DNA of 38,109 nt from JAVXNW01 sp036645575 (GCA_036645575.1 JAVXNW010000011.1:1-38109); one strand, 5' to 3'. Shown: positions 1-8,381, counted from the first letter of the stretch. Notes: generated by a model from the letters alone, not told the origin. Program-made: numbers and translations.

Positions 1-212
1 TACCTCCGGTTGACAAACGGGTGCGCCTGATCCACGCGAAGCCATGGCCCTCCATCCGCGCGATATTCGCCTTGCAGCTCAAGCACGGTGGGCTGCTGAT
101 CCATCGGGTTTGCGAATTTTCCCTCCCCAAGCTGAAAGCACAGCGCCACGAAAAGAACCACCGGCAGCGCCAGAAGCACCAAAAAAATAGGGTCGTTTTT
201 TCGCTTTGGCAC
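1..212 (-). CDS. N-terminus of membrane-anchored protein, possibly a sensor (partial)
   Basis: Seventy codons run off the left edge. The start is GTG at 212: an in-frame TGA lies two codons upstream and an AAGGA ribosome binding site about 11 bases upstream. The product begins with a short basic stretch (PKRKND), then one hydrophobic segment (about residues 8-26), then a soluble part containing LQGEYRADGGPW. A single N-terminal membrane anchor followed by an extracytoplasmic domain fits a membrane sensor (histidine kinase or cyclase type) or a secreted lipid-exposed enzyme. The diagnostic part lies outside the window, so the sensor idea is only a guess. It has its own promoter and is read leftward, separately from the gene at 545-2173. 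Confidence 0.6.
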   Translation of the reverse strand, partial: MPKRKNDPIFLVLLALPVVLFVALCFQLGEGKFANPMDQQPTVLELQGEYRADGGPWLRVDQAHPFVNRR

Positions 213-257
213 GCTGCTTCACATCCTTATGTCGCCATACAAAGCATATCCGGTTCT

Positions 258-286
258 ATTATATGGCAATCTGGCGCAACAAGCAA
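258..286 (-). promoter_or_regulatory. Promoter of the left-edge gene
   Basis: On the minus strand TTGCTT (281-286) and TATAAT (258-263) are separated by 17 bp. The predicted transcript start near 251 leaves a leader of about 40 bases before the GTG at 212. Confidence 0.6.
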
Positions 287-450
287 CCCCGCCAGCCGGA
301 TTTCGCAGGGTTGGCGGGATTTCGCAGGGCCAAATATTTAAGATGCGCCGCTTCCCATCTAGTATCGACAGCCCATGGGGTTTGATCGGCGCCCGCCAGT
401 CGCCATGCGGCCTCGCGCAAACCGTCCTTTTTCCGGATTGCTTCACGCCC

Positions 451-512
451 GACGCAGCCGCCGCAAGCGCAAAGCGCCTCGCACGACGCAGCCGCCGCAA
501 ACGCAAAGCGCC
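451..512. repeat. Two-copy direct repeat, 34-bp period
   Basis: GACGCAGCCGCCGCAA begins at 451 and again at 485. The 28-base cores differ at one position. The duplication lies downstream of the metallo-beta-lactamase gene and is not part of a recognisable gene. Confidence 0.7.
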
Positions 513-544
513 ACGCGCGCATGGTGCGAACGTGACGCCTTTAC

Positions 545-2173
545 TTATTTTCCCCACCGGTCGCACAGCGCGTTGATCTGATCGGCAAACCTGCCCATCA
601 GCTTGGCCGGCATCCCCTTGCTGCGGCTGATCTGGCGAATCAAGCGCTCGCCTGCGCCCACCAGCCGCGCGTGCGCGCCCTCGGGCTCCGCCTTGCGCTT
701 GTCCCGCTTGGGCTTCTCTTGCGCCTCTTCTGCTGCGCGCGCCACCTTCACTTGGCTGCCCTTTCGGACAAGCTTCTCCTGCGCCAGGTCCCACACGTCG
801 CCGTTGTACGGCACCACCGCGCGCCCGCCCAGCTCGTCCTCGATCCGCGACGCCAGCGTGAGCGCGGGCTCCTCGTCGCCGTGGGTGATGAAGAACTGCT
901 GCGGCATCTTTTCAAACGCGCTCGCCCACTTGATCAGCCCCTCGTTGTCCGCGTGCCCGCTCACCGCGTCCAGCACGTCGATCTCGGCGCGCACCTCGAT
1001 CGTCTCGCCAAACAGCTTCACCTGCGTCGCGCCCTCGATCAGCAGCCGCCCCACCGTGCCCTCCGCCTGATAGCCCACAAACAGAATCGTGCACTCCGGC
1101 CGCCACAGATTGTGCTTCAAATGGTGCCTGATGCGCCCGGCCTCGCACATGCCGCTCGCCGACAGGATCACCGAAGGTTGCTTGTCAAAGTTGATCGCCT
1201 TAGATTCGTCGCTCGTCACCGTCGTGCGCAGTCCCGGTAGCGCGATCGGGTTGATGCCCGCGTCAAGCAGCGCGTTGGTCTCCTCGTCAAAGCAGTCGCG
1301 CCCGCTCTTTCCAAATATCTGCGTCGCCTCGATGGCAAGCGGGCTGTCCACGTAGACGGTGAAGTCCTCGTGCCCCTTGACGCGCCCCTCTTGCTTGATC
1401 TGGCGCAGGAAATACAGCATCTCCTGCGTGCGCCCGACCGCAAAGGAGGGCACCACCACGTTTCCGCCCCGGTCAAAGGTCGCCTGCAATATCTCGCTCA
1501 ATTGCGCGATGTAGTCCGGCCTCGGCCCATGCGAACGGTCGCCGTAGGTGGATTCCATCACCACGTAATCCGCGTCCGTCAGGTAGTCGGGGTCGCGCAG
1601 AATGGGCTGGCGCGTGTTTCCGATGTCGCCGGAAAAGACCAGCGTCTTTTGAACCGCGCCCTCCGAAAGCGCAAGGGTGATGCTCGCCGAGCCGAGCAAG
1701 TGCCCCGCGTCGGTAAACCGCGCCGTCACGCCCGGGCAGATGGCAATGTCCTCGCCATAGGAGACCTTGCACAACAACCCAATCGCGCCCACCGCGTCGT
1801 CCATCGTGTACAGCGGCTCATACGGCTTTCCGCCCGACCGTTCCGCCTTGCGGTTGCGCCATTCGGCCTCAAATTCCTGAATATGCGCCGAGTCGCGCAA
1901 CATGATGTCGCACAGCGCGCACGTCTCCTGGGTCGCGTAGATCGGCCCGCGAAAGCCCTGCGCGTACAGCATCGGCAGCTTGCCGGAATGGTCTATGTGC
2001 GCATGGGTGAGCAGCAGCGCGTCAATGCCCGCGGCCGCCGGCAGCGCTTGGTTTTCGTAGATGTCCTTGCCCTGTTCCATCCCGCAGTCGACCATCAGGC
2101 GCTTTCCCGACACCTCCAGCAGGTAGCAACTGCCGGTCACCTCGCGGTCGGCACCCAGAAACGATAATTGCAT
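545..2173 (-). CDS. MBL-fold / beta-CASP metallo-hydrolase, probable RNase (CPSF-like)
   Basis: A 542-residue cytoplasmic protein of the metallo-beta-lactamase/beta-CASP nuclease family (COG1236-like), expected to use two zinc ions for RNA cleavage or exonuclease trimming. Visible motifs: HAHIDH at 57-62, GHLLGSAS with His158, SGDIG with Asp183, the beta-CASP region (VPSFAVGRTQEML, then LSASGMCEAGRI), and C-terminal SGHADNEGL and THGDEE. The last 80 or so residues are a Lys/Arg/Ala/Glu-rich tail beyond the usual core, which could bind nucleic acid. ATG at 2173 is preceded by a GAGGGCGG-type binding site. It lies 70 bp behind the Ig-like gene and is probably the last gene of the leftward unit starting at 3892. 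The family call is firm; the RNA substrate is not known. Confidence 0.9.
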   Translation of the reverse strand: MQLSFLGADREVTGSCYLLEVSGKRLMVDCGMEQGKDIYENQALPAAAGIDALLLTHAHIDHSGKLPMLYAQGFRGPIYATQETCALCDIMLRDSAHIQEFEAEWRNRKAERSGGKPYEPLYTMDDAVGAIGLLCKVSYGEDIAICPGVTARFTDAGHLLGSASITLALSEGAVQKTLVFSGDIGNTRQPILRDPDYLTDADYVVMESTYGDRSHGPRPDYIAQLSEILQATFDRGGNVVVPSFAVGRTQEMLYFLRQIKQEGRVKGHEDFTVYVDSPLAIEATQIFGKSGRDCFDEETNALLDAGINPIALPGLRTTVTSDESKAINFDKQPSVILSASGMCEAGRIRHHLKHNLWRPECTILFVGYQAEGTVGRLLIEGATQVKLFGETIEVRAEIDVLDAVSGHADNEGLIKWASAFEKMPQQFFITHGDEEPALTLASRIEDELGGRAVVPYNGDVWDLAQEKLVRKGSQVKVARAAEEAQEKPKRDKRKAEPEGAHARLVGAGERLIRQISRSKGMPAKLMGRFADQINALCDRWGK

Positions 2174-2243
2174 AAATCCGCCCTCTTCCCTCGCCTTGCG
2201 GCAAAAACGCCTTGCGGCCCATGCCCAGCTTCCGACGCCCGCG

Positions 2244-3437
2244 CTACTTGTCCGCTATCTCCCGCTGCGTCAAAGGCGCAAGGTCCGCCTCCGCCGTCAC
2301 GCCCTTGTGGCGCACCACCCGGATGACGCAGCTGGCCACCTTCCCGTTGACCGTCTTGACCGCCACCTTGGTCTGCCCCGGCCTGACGCCCAGCACGACG
2401 CCCTCGGAATTGACCTTGGCGATCTTGGGGTTGGCCGAGCGCCACTTGACCTCGGTCACGTTGCCGTTGACCTTGAGCAGCTTGCGCAGGTTCACTTTTC
2501 CGCCCACTTGGATGATCTTGCCGGCCGGCAGCTTTACGCCGGTGGGCAGCTTGTACACCGTGACCCTGCACTGCGCCCTGTCGCCGCTTCCGGTCGTGAC
2601 GCGCACCGACGCCGTGCCCGCCTTGTGCGCGGTCATCATCCCCTTGTTGCCCACCGTGACCACGGAAGGATCGCTGCTGGACCACGTGAGGGTCGTATGC
2701 GCGCCGCTCGGCCGCACCTTTGCCTGCAGTTTAAATGTCCGCTTGAATTTCGCGGTGGTTCCGCCCACATACAGTTTTACGTCTCCCCGGTTGAGCGTCA
2801 CCAAGACGTCCGCCGTCTTGACCGAGAGGCTGATCGACGCGTTGACGCCGCTCCCGTTCTCCGCCGTCACGGTGACCTTGGCCGAGCCCTCCCGGTGCGC
2901 CGTCACCATGCCAAACGCCGACACCGTGAGCACCTTTTCGTCGCTGCTTTCCCACCTGAGCGGCGTGCCCCTTGGCGACACCTCGGCAACCAGCTGCACG
3001 GTGCTTTCCGGGCGGAGCGTCGTCACGCCGTCCGTCGCGTGCAGCGATAGGGTGGTCTGCGAAGGCCCGGGCGTCTGCGAGGGGGTCGCCACGCACACCT
3101 TGATCTCGCGCGTGATCGTCTCGCCGGTCGCGATAACCTGCGCCGTGGCGGTAAGAATCGCGTACCCCGCGCGCTCATGCGCAAATACGACGTTCACCTC
3201 CACCGTGGCGACCGCAGGATTGCTGCTGGACCACGTCACGTTGGCGTTCTGCCATTTTCCGCTCTTCTTGATATCAAGCAGCAAATGCCCGTTTTTTTCC
3301 ATCAGGTAATATTCCCCATCCATCGGTGTGCCGCTTGGCGCGCTGACAGTGAATACATCCTCCGCAAGCGCCGAATGCGCAAGCAACAACAGCATCACGG
3401 CGATCAGCACGCTGCTCAGCAATTTCCTGCATTTCAT
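2244..3437 (-). CDS. Secreted protein with bacterial Ig-like (Big_2) domains
   Basis: A 397-residue exported protein. It starts at ATG 3437, where GGAGG lies 6-7 bases upstream; the frame stays open further upstream but without a binding site. Residues 1-25 form a signal peptide (MKCRKLLSS, hydrophobic core, cut after AHSALA). The rest is about four tandem Big_2-type beta-sandwich modules, each showing the W(R/S)SS(D/N)P..ATV..G.V.A...G.A.VT pattern (WSSSNPAVATV, WESSDEKVLTV, WSSSDPSVVTV, WRSANPKIAKV). No catalytic domain, membrane anchor or sorting signal is visible. Such modules usually act as spacers or adhesive units at the cell surface. It sits between the riboflavin kinase and metallo-beta-lactamase genes on the same strand; no functional link is obvious. 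A related Ig-like pair is found in the GH25 protein at 27142. Confidence 0.85.
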   Translation of the reverse strand: MKCRKLLSSVLIAVMLLLLAHSALAEDVFTVSAPSGTPMDGEYYLMEKNGHLLLDIKKSGKWQNANVTWSSSNPAVATVEVNVVFAHERAGYAILTATAQVIATGETITREIKVCVATPSQTPGPSQTTLSLHATDGVTTLRPESTVQLVAEVSPRGTPLRWESSDEKVLTVSAFGMVTAHREGSAKVTVTAENGSGVNASISLSVKTADVLVTLNRGDVKLYVGGTTAKFKRTFKLQAKVRPSGAHTTLTWSSSDPSVVTVGNKGMMTAHKAGTASVRVTTGSGDRAQCRVTVYKLPTGVKLPAGKIIQVGGKVNLRKLLKVNGNVTEVKWRSANPKIAKVNSEGVVLGVRPGQTKVAVKTVNGKVASCVIRVVRHKGVTAEADLAPLTQREIADK

Positions 3438-3493
3438 TTGATATCCTCCATCCGTATTTCGGATTCCGATCATCTCTTGCTATCATAGCATAT

Positions 3494-3892
3494 TTAACCT
3501 TTCCCGGCAAGCGCGGAAAAATAGGCGTTTGCCCGCTTTGCGTCCTTCTCGACCTGCGCGTGCACGGCTTCAAGCGATTCCATCTTCACGACTGGTCGCA
3601 AAAAGAGGTACCCCACAAGTTCCATGACGCGCCCGTACAGGTCGCCCGCAAAGTCCAGCAAAAACGTCTCGACCGTCACATCCAGGTCCCCGTCCACCGA
3701 GGGACGCGTCCCCACGTTGGTCACGCCCCAATAGCTTTCCCCGTCCACCTTGCACGCGCTTGCGTACACGCCAAGTGCCGGAAGCTCTTGCCCGGCCGCC
3801 ACCAGCAGGTTCGCCGTGGGCATTCCCACCTTGCGCCCCTTGCCCCGCCCATGCCCGACCACTCCGTGAAGCACCCACAGCGGTTTCTCCAT
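3494..3892 (-). CDS. Stand-alone riboflavin kinase domain protein
   Basis: A 132-residue protein matching only the C-terminal kinase half of bacterial RibF (flavokinase: riboflavin + ATP to FMN). Visible: HGRGKGRKVGMPTANL (nucleotide/flavin loop), GVYAS, GVTNVGTRPSVDG, and VETFLLDFAGDLYG with the conserved catalytic Glu. The FAD synthetase half (about 180 residues) that normally precedes it is absent, and the upstream DNA is a promoter and non-coding. ATG 3892 (MEKPLWVLHG) is chosen because it aligns with the family start and has GGAGG nine bases upstream; an ATG at 3937 is only two bases from its purine tract. It heads the leftward unit through 545. It may be a real monofunctional kinase or a flavin-binding paralogue; a full-length RibF may exist elsewhere. 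Confidence 0.85.
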   Translation of the reverse strand: MEKPLWVLHGVVGHGRGKGRKVGMPTANLLVAAGQELPALGVYASACKVDGESYWGVTNVGTRPSVDGDLDVTVETFLLDFAGDLYGRVMELVGYLFLRPVVKMESLEAVHAQVEKDAKRANAYFSALAGKG

Positions 3893-3946
3893 CACAACAC
3901 GCCTCCAACAGCCGCCCCAGCGCTCGCGCAGCCACATTCTCCTTCC

Positions 3947-3975
3947 ATTATAGCATATCTTTCGCCATATGAAAA
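3947..3975 (-). promoter_or_regulatory. Promoter of the riboflavin kinase unit
   Basis: Minus-strand TTTTCA (3970-3975) and TATAAT (3947-3952) with a 17-bp spacer. The transcript would start near 3940, about 48 bases before the ATG at 3892. Confidence 0.6.
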
Positions 3976-4035
3976 GCACGCCACGCCCGTTCCCATAGAG
4001 CCTCCCCTTGAGGGATGATTGACTTGAAAAAAGGT

Positions 4036-4070
4036 AAAAAAAAGAACCCTCCTGTGATGAGGAAGGCTCT
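4036..4070 (-). terminator. Rho-independent terminator of the pfkA-amidohydrolase operon
   Basis: On the minus strand an 11-bp stem (AGAGCCTTCCT / AGGAGGGTTCT, two G-U pairs) with a 6-base loop is followed by eight T. It lies about 70 bases after the zinc-ribbon frame and marks the 3' end of the leftward transcript. Confidence 0.85.
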
Positions 4071-4141
4071 TTGTGCTTGGTGACACGCTTTACATGGAAG
4101 GCGGTGTTGTTCTATTTGGGACGCACTTGCTTATTCGTCCG

Positions 4142-4372
4142 CTACCATCGGTATCCGCAGTCGTTACATTCGAATTGCTGTCTGTACTTGTTGCCGAATA
4201 TCCCAAACATGGCGGCATTGAGTACTTTTTCTGTTCCGGATATTCTGCGCAACCTCTTAGAGCCACAAGTGGGGCACTTGGGCGTTTGAGGCAGCAGTGA
4301 TTCCGCATAGGCTCGCCTAGAAGCCTCTATCTCGGCAAGCTGTTCCGGCGTGAATGTTGTTTGGCTCCTATA
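4142..4372 (-). pseudogene. Zinc-ribbon reading frame without canonical start, in frame after the amidohydrolase stop
   Basis: Immediately after the amidohydrolase TGA (4373-4375) the same frame stays open for 76 codons and ends at TAG 4142. The product has two Cys pairs, CPTC (codons 33-36) and CNDC (69-72), separated by a KVLNAAMFGIFGNKYRQQ segment and ending GYRW: the layout of small treble-clef/zinc-ribbon proteins common in mobile and phage-like gene sets. No ATG, GTG or TTG occurs between the TGA and the first Cys pair. AGGAG lies 13 bases before an ACG codon, where a homologue would start (PEQLAEIEASRRAY). Codons AGA, AGG, ATA, CGA and TCT are frequent here and rare in neighbouring genes, suggesting foreign DNA. 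It may be a decayed gene, a gene with a rare start, or a readthrough extension. Confidence 0.55.
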
Positions 4373-5971
4373 TCATTTTGCCGCCTTGCCCGCGACCGCT
4401 TGAAAGACCGTCTCCCCGGCCTTGATCGTCTGAAGCACCTGAATCTGCGCGATTGCGTCCGGCGCGACTTTCAGCGGGTCGGCGCTGAGCACGACAAAAT
4501 CGGCTCTCTTGCCTTCCCGGATGCTGCCCTTTTGGTCTTCCTCAAAATACTGGTACGCGGCGTTGATGGTCACCGCCTTGAGCGCGTCCAGTACGCCAAT
4601 GCGCTCGTCTTTTCCAAGCACCGCGCCGGTTTGGGTTTTGCGCGTGACCGCGCAGGCAATGGTCTCAATCATATTGGGTTCGATGACCGGCGCGTCCTGG
4701 TGAAAGGTGAACCTGACGCCCGCCTTGAGCGCGGAACCTGCGGGGCTGATCGACCGCGCGCGGTCAAGGCCAAAGTTCTTCACATGAATGTCGCCCCAAT
4801 AGCGCACGTGCGCGACAAAGAACGAGGGGATCACGCGGAGATCGGCCGCCTTGGCCAGTTGCGCCCTGGTCATCATCTGCGCGTGAATGATCACCGGCCG
4901 CAGATTCAAAATGCGCGCGTCCCGCTTGCTCACTTCTTCGACGGCGCCTAAGAACTCCTCGATGGCGGCGTCGCCATTTCCATGCGCGAGAATCTGCATT
5001 TTCTCTTTCGTCGCCCGCTCAACCGCCGAAATCAGCGCGTCCTCCGGCATCGTGCCGTAGCCGAAATTGTCCGCTTCGCCCTGATACGGCGTCTTCATCC
5101 AAGCGGTCTTCACCTGCGGCGACCCATCCAGAATGACCTTGTAGCCGCCGATTTTAAAGTGCCGATCGTATTGCTTGACCGAATCCGGCAGCGCCTGCGC
5201 GATCGCGCGCATGGAATCCACGTCGGGATAGCCGACCACGTCGATTTTGAGCAGGCCACTTGCGATCAGGCTCTCGTACAATGGCAGCATTTGCGCGACC
5301 ATCATGCCCTCCTGCACGGTCAAAATGCCCTCGGCCAGGTACTTCCGCTGCGCCTTTTCGTAGGCCGCGAGCATGTCCGACATCTTCGCCATCGGCACCC
5401 GCTTGATGCAAGCGATGTAGGCGTCCTCCTCCATGTACCCGGTCAGCTGTCCGTCCGCGCGACCGATCACGCCGCCTGCGGGCGCGGGGGTATCAAGCGA
5501 AATTTGAAGCGCGTCAAGCGCCCGCGAGTTGAGCACCCCGCAGTGCCCGGACTGGTGCTGCAAGATGAGCGGGTTGTCCGGCGCGACGCGGTCGAGCAGC
5601 GCGCGATCGGGATGCCGCTTTTCCCCAAGCGCATTGTGGTCGTAGCCCTTTGCGACGACCCAGTCGCCCTTTTTGACTTGATTTGCCTCCATAAAGGCGG
5701 CGATCCGGCGCGCGATCTCATCCAAACAATCCGCGCCTTCGAGCGTGGCCTGCATCTGCGCATTGGCATAGGAGGAAAAGTGTCCATGCGCGTCGATAAA
5801 CGCGGGCAGCAAAACGCCGCCCGCCAGGTCGATCATCTCCGCGTCCGGCGCGATCCCCTGAAGCGCCGCCTGATCCCCCACCTTTACGATGACGCCGTCC
5901 TCCACCAAAACCGCCTGCTGGTAGAGCGCTTCCTCCATGGTGATCACGGTGCCAAAAAAGATCTTCCTCAT
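4373..5971 (-). CDS. Amidohydrolase family 3 protein (YtcJ-like)
   Basis: A 532-residue metal-dependent hydrolase of the YtcJ/amidohydrolase_3 family, cytoplasmic with no signal peptide. Visible: N-terminal beta-sandwich (MRKIFFGTVITMEE), DAHGHF with metal ligands His62 and His64, a long insertion (VVAKGYDHNALGEKRHPDRALLD), GHCGVLNSRALD, LDGSPQVKTAWMKTPYQG, LAHGNGDAAI, IIHAQMMT, FTFHQDAPV and the closing GSIREGKRADFVVLSADPL. ATG 5971 is chosen for GGGAGG about ten bases upstream and agreement with the family start; the frame is open to 6022. The substrate is unknown; relatives act on amides, N-acyl groups or formamides. It lies 57 bp behind the rRNA methyltransferase in the pfkA transcript. 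Confidence 0.88.
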   Translation of the reverse strand: MRKIFFGTVITMEEALYQQAVLVEDGVIVKVGDQAALQGIAPDAEMIDLAGGVLLPAFIDAHGHFSSYANAQMQATLEGADCLDEIARRIAAFMEANQVKKGDWVVAKGYDHNALGEKRHPDRALLDRVAPDNPLILQHQSGHCGVLNSRALDALQISLDTPAPAGGVIGRADGQLTGYMEEDAYIACIKRVPMAKMSDMLAAYEKAQRKYLAEGILTVQEGMMVAQMLPLYESLIASGLLKIDVVGYPDVDSMRAIAQALPDSVKQYDRHFKIGGYKVILDGSPQVKTAWMKTPYQGEADNFGYGTMPEDALISAVERATKEKMQILAHGNGDAAIEEFLGAVEEVSKRDARILNLRPVIIHAQMMTRAQLAKAADLRVIPSFFVAHVRYWGDIHVKNFGLDRARSISPAGSALKAGVRFTFHQDAPVIEPNMIETIACAVTRKTQTGAVLGKDERIGVLDALKAVTINAAYQYFEEDQKGSIREGKRADFVVLSADPLKVAPDAIAQIQVLQTIKAGETVFQAVAGKAAK

Positions 5972-6027
5972 CCGCCCATTTCCTCCCCTTGAGCAATCCC
6001 TCGCCCGATTCATTGTGCGCAAATCAA

Positions 6028-7332
6028 TCAGTTTTTATTTTTCACCATCAGGCATGCGCATTCGATGTGCGCGGTCCAGGGGAACATATCGACCGGCTGG
6101 ACTTTTTTAAGCGTATATCCGCCCTCCCGCAGCCCCTTTAAGTCGCGCGAGAGCGTGGCGGGGTCGCAGGACACGTAGACGACGCGCGGAACCTTGGCCT
6201 GTATGACCGCCTGCAACAGCGCCGGGTCCACGCCCTTGCGCGGGGGATCGACGCATACGACGTCCGGGCGCAGCCCCTTTTTGAGCATCTCCGGCAGCGC
6301 CTTGGCGGCGTCCGCCAGCATGAACTGGGTCTTTTTGCCCAGGTTGTTGATCCGCGCGTTGTACAGCGCGTCGTCAATCGCCTGCGTGACCACCTCGATG
6401 CCGATCGCCTTGCCCGCGCCGCGCGCCATCCACAGCGTGATCGTGCCCGCGCCGCAATAGGCGTCCAGCAGCGTCTGCCCGCTCGAAAGCGCCGCCATGC
6501 CCTCCGCGACGCCGTACAGCACCTCGGCCTGCACGGGGTTCACCTGAAAAAAGGACTGCGGCTGCAACCTGAACGACAGCGTGCCCAGCGTATCGGTCAG
6601 CGTATTCTCGCCCGCGACCCGCGTACACGCGCCGTCCAGCGCGTGCGCATAGTTTGTCCGCAGCCGGCAAAAGTGCATCGCGCACATGCCGGGCACGCCC
6701 TCAAAGAGCTGCTTGGACAACATGGATACGTCTGGCACCTGCGCGTCGGCCGACAGGATGCACATGACATTGCCCGCCCGCGTCACCCGCGTGACAAAGT
6801 ACCCCGAAAACGTGTGCGGCGTGCGCGATATCCAGCTTTGCGCGATCTTCATCGCGGCAATGGACAAGGGATGCTGGCACAGGCAGTCCTCTACCGCCAC
6901 CAAGTCGTGACTGCCCTCGCCCATCAGCCCCATCTTGCCGCGCGCAATGGTGTATTCGGCCTTGTTGCGCACCCGAAACGGGTTTTCCATGCCCAGCACA
7001 TCCATGACCGGCGGCTCGACAAACCCGCCCAATCGCGTGAGCGTGTCGATCACCCGCTGCTTTTTGAGCGCGAGCGTGGTCTCGTAGGTCATGTGCATCG
7101 TGGCGCACCCGCCGCACGTGCCCGCATAGGGGCAGGGCGGCTCGGCGCGCCGCGCGTCCGGCGTCACCACGCGCACCAACTGCGCGCTCAGGAAGCGCTC
7201 CTTCTCGCGGGTGATCTCCACTTCGACCGTCTCGCCCGGAAGCACCCCCGGCACAAACACCGCGCGCCCATCCGCCGCGCGCCCAACCCCTTGCAGCGCG
7301 GAACCCACGCCGCGAATTTCAATCGTCATCAT
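6028..7332 (-). CDS. rlmD: 23S rRNA (uracil-5-)-methyltransferase, RlmD/RlmCD family
   Basis: A 434-residue RNA m5U methyltransferase of the TrmA/RumA family, which methylates U1939 (and in Gram-positives often U747) of 23S rRNA using S-adenosylmethionine. Domain order: N-terminal TRAM RNA-binding domain (about 1-58), Fe4S4 cysteines CPYAGTCGGC (about 67-76) with a fourth in VEDCLCQH, then the Rossmann methyltransferase with LLDAYCGAGTITLWMA, DPPRKGVDP and the nucleophile loop VYVSCDPATLSRDL. The ATG at 7332 overlaps the pfkA stop by one base (TGATG), implying translational coupling; GTG 7335 is an alternative. The chance pairing with pfkA is probably operon convenience. Confidence 0.92.
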   Translation of the reverse strand: MMTIEIRGVGSALQGVGRAADGRAVFVPGVLPGETVEVEITREKERFLSAQLVRVVTPDARRAEPPCPYAGTCGGCATMHMTYETTLALKKQRVIDTLTRLGGFVEPPVMDVLGMENPFRVRNKAEYTIARGKMGLMGEGSHDLVAVEDCLCQHPLSIAAMKIAQSWISRTPHTFSGYFVTRVTRAGNVMCILSADAQVPDVSMLSKQLFEGVPGMCAMHFCRLRTNYAHALDGACTRVAGENTLTDTLGTLSFRLQPQSFFQVNPVQAEVLYGVAEGMAALSSGQTLLDAYCGAGTITLWMARGAGKAIGIEVVTQAIDDALYNARINNLGKKTQFMLADAAKALPEMLKKGLRPDVVCVDPPRKGVDPALLQAVIQAKVPRVVYVSCDPATLSRDLKGLREGGYTLKKVQPVDMFPWTAHIECACLMVKNKN

Positions 7333-8381
7333 CACGACAGGGTCGCAATCAGGTCGTACAACGACGGATCGGTCGCTGAGCGACAGACCTTTGCTTCTCC
7401 GATCGGGATATCGATGATGTGGTTGTCCCTTATGCCGACCGCGCGTCCGCCAATGTCGTCGCGCAATAGCTCAAGCGCCCGCGCGCCCAAGCGGCTGGCG
7501 AGGATGCGGTCGTTGGCGGTCGGGCTTCCGCCGCGCTGGGTGTAGCCCAATACCGTCGCGCGCGTCTCGTGTCCGCTCAGCGCCTCGATCATCATCGCGA
7601 TCTGCGACGAGGTGATGTGGTGCAGCGAAATTTCGTTTAGGCTCTCGTATTTTGCGCACAGCGTCGCCACGTCGCTGGTCAGCGACTCGGTCGCGCCCTC
7701 GGCAAAGATCATGATCATCGAGTGTTTTCCCTTCATGACGCCCCACTTGACGCGGTCCGCCACGTCCTCCACGCTCCACGGAATCTCCGGGATCATGACC
7801 ATCTCCGCGCCGCATGCGAGCGCCGTGTGCACCGCGATATCGCCGCAGTCGCGCCCCATCACCGTCACCATGCTGGCGCGCTCGTGCGAGTCGCTGGTCT
7901 CGCGGATGCGGTTGACGCACTCGCAGGCGGTGTTGAGCGCCGTGTCAAAGCCAATCGTGTAGTCGGTATAGGCCAAATCGTTGTCGATGGTGCCGGGCAC
8001 GCAGATGGTCGGGTAGCCCTGCTGGTAGAGCGCGTCCGCGCCCGCGAAGGTGCCGTTTCCGCCGATGCAGATGAGCCCCTCGACGCCCAACGTGCGCAGG
8101 TTGTCAAGCGCCCGCTTCTGCACCTCAGGCTTGTGAAAATCGGCACACCGCGCGGTCATCAGAAACGTTCCGCCCCGGTGAATTTTGTCGGATACGCTGC
8201 GCGAAGTCATCAGCGAAAAATCATCCGCCTGCTCCGTACTGCGCATCAGTAGCCCGTTGTACCCGCGCTTAAAGCCAATCACGGATACATCGTCTTTGAG
8301 CCCTGCACGCACGACGGCGCGGATTGCCGCGTTCATTCCCGGTGCATCGCCACCGGATGTCATGACGCCGATACGCTTCAT
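7332..8381 (-). CDS. pfkA: 6-phosphofructokinase
   Basis: A 349-residue group A phosphofructokinase, glycolysis: fructose 6-phosphate + ATP to fructose 1,6-bisphosphate. Visible: GVMTSGGDAPGMN at the N-terminus, PGTIDND with the catalytic base Asp133, the MGRDCGDIA segment, PEIPW, and GYTQRGGSPTANDRILASR (effector/substrate Arg). The metal-binding loop normally written GGDGS reads GGNGT (107-111): Asn109 replaces the Asp that coordinates Mg-ATP in characterised enzymes. ATG 8381 has AGGAGG about 12 bases upstream; the frame is open further but without a binding site. At 349 residues it is some 30 longer than the E. coli enzyme. Reduced activity or a regulatory paralogue is possible; a second enzyme may be encoded elsewhere. 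Confidence 0.92.
   Translation of the reverse strand: MKRIGVMTSGGDAPGMNAAIRAVVRAGLKDDVSVIGFKRGYNGLLMRSTEQADDFSLMTSRSVSDKIHRGGTFLMTARCADFHKPEVQKRALDNLRTLGVEGLICIGGNGTFAGADALYQQGYPTICVPGTIDNDLAYTDYTIGFDTALNTACECVNRIRETSDSHERASMVTVMGRDCGDIAVHTALACGAEMVMIPEIPWSVEDVADRVKWGVMKGKHSMIMIFAEGATESLTSDVATLCAKYESLNEISLHHITSSQIAMMIEALSGHETRATVLGYTQRGGSPTANDRILASRLGARALELLRDDIGGRAVGIRDNHIIDIPIGEAKVCRSATDPSLYDLIATLS

Larger units (their letters stand above)
213..544. other. Intergenic stretch, no gene seen
   Basis: Between the edge gene and the metallo-beta-lactamase gene I see only the promoter at 258-286, a short duplicated GGATTTCGCAGGG (299-330) and the 34-bp tandem duplication at 451-512. Long reading frames here have no recognisable domain and follow the GC-rich composition on both strands. 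Confidence 0.5.

Noticed and set aside
1370..2167. Long plus-strand reading frame (265 codons) over the metallo-beta-lactamase gene
   Set aside because: Antisense to a gene with all catalytic motifs; Arg/His-rich composition is the usual by-product of GC-rich codons.
4090..4308. Minus-strand frame of 72 codons overlapping the zinc ribbon
   Set aside because: Different frame from the four-Cys product, with no binding site or recognisable pattern.
4373..4375. TGA read as an amino acid in this organism
   Set aside because: TGA is the stop of other genes here, such as pfkA and the VanX-like gene, at family-consistent ends, so the genetic code is standard.
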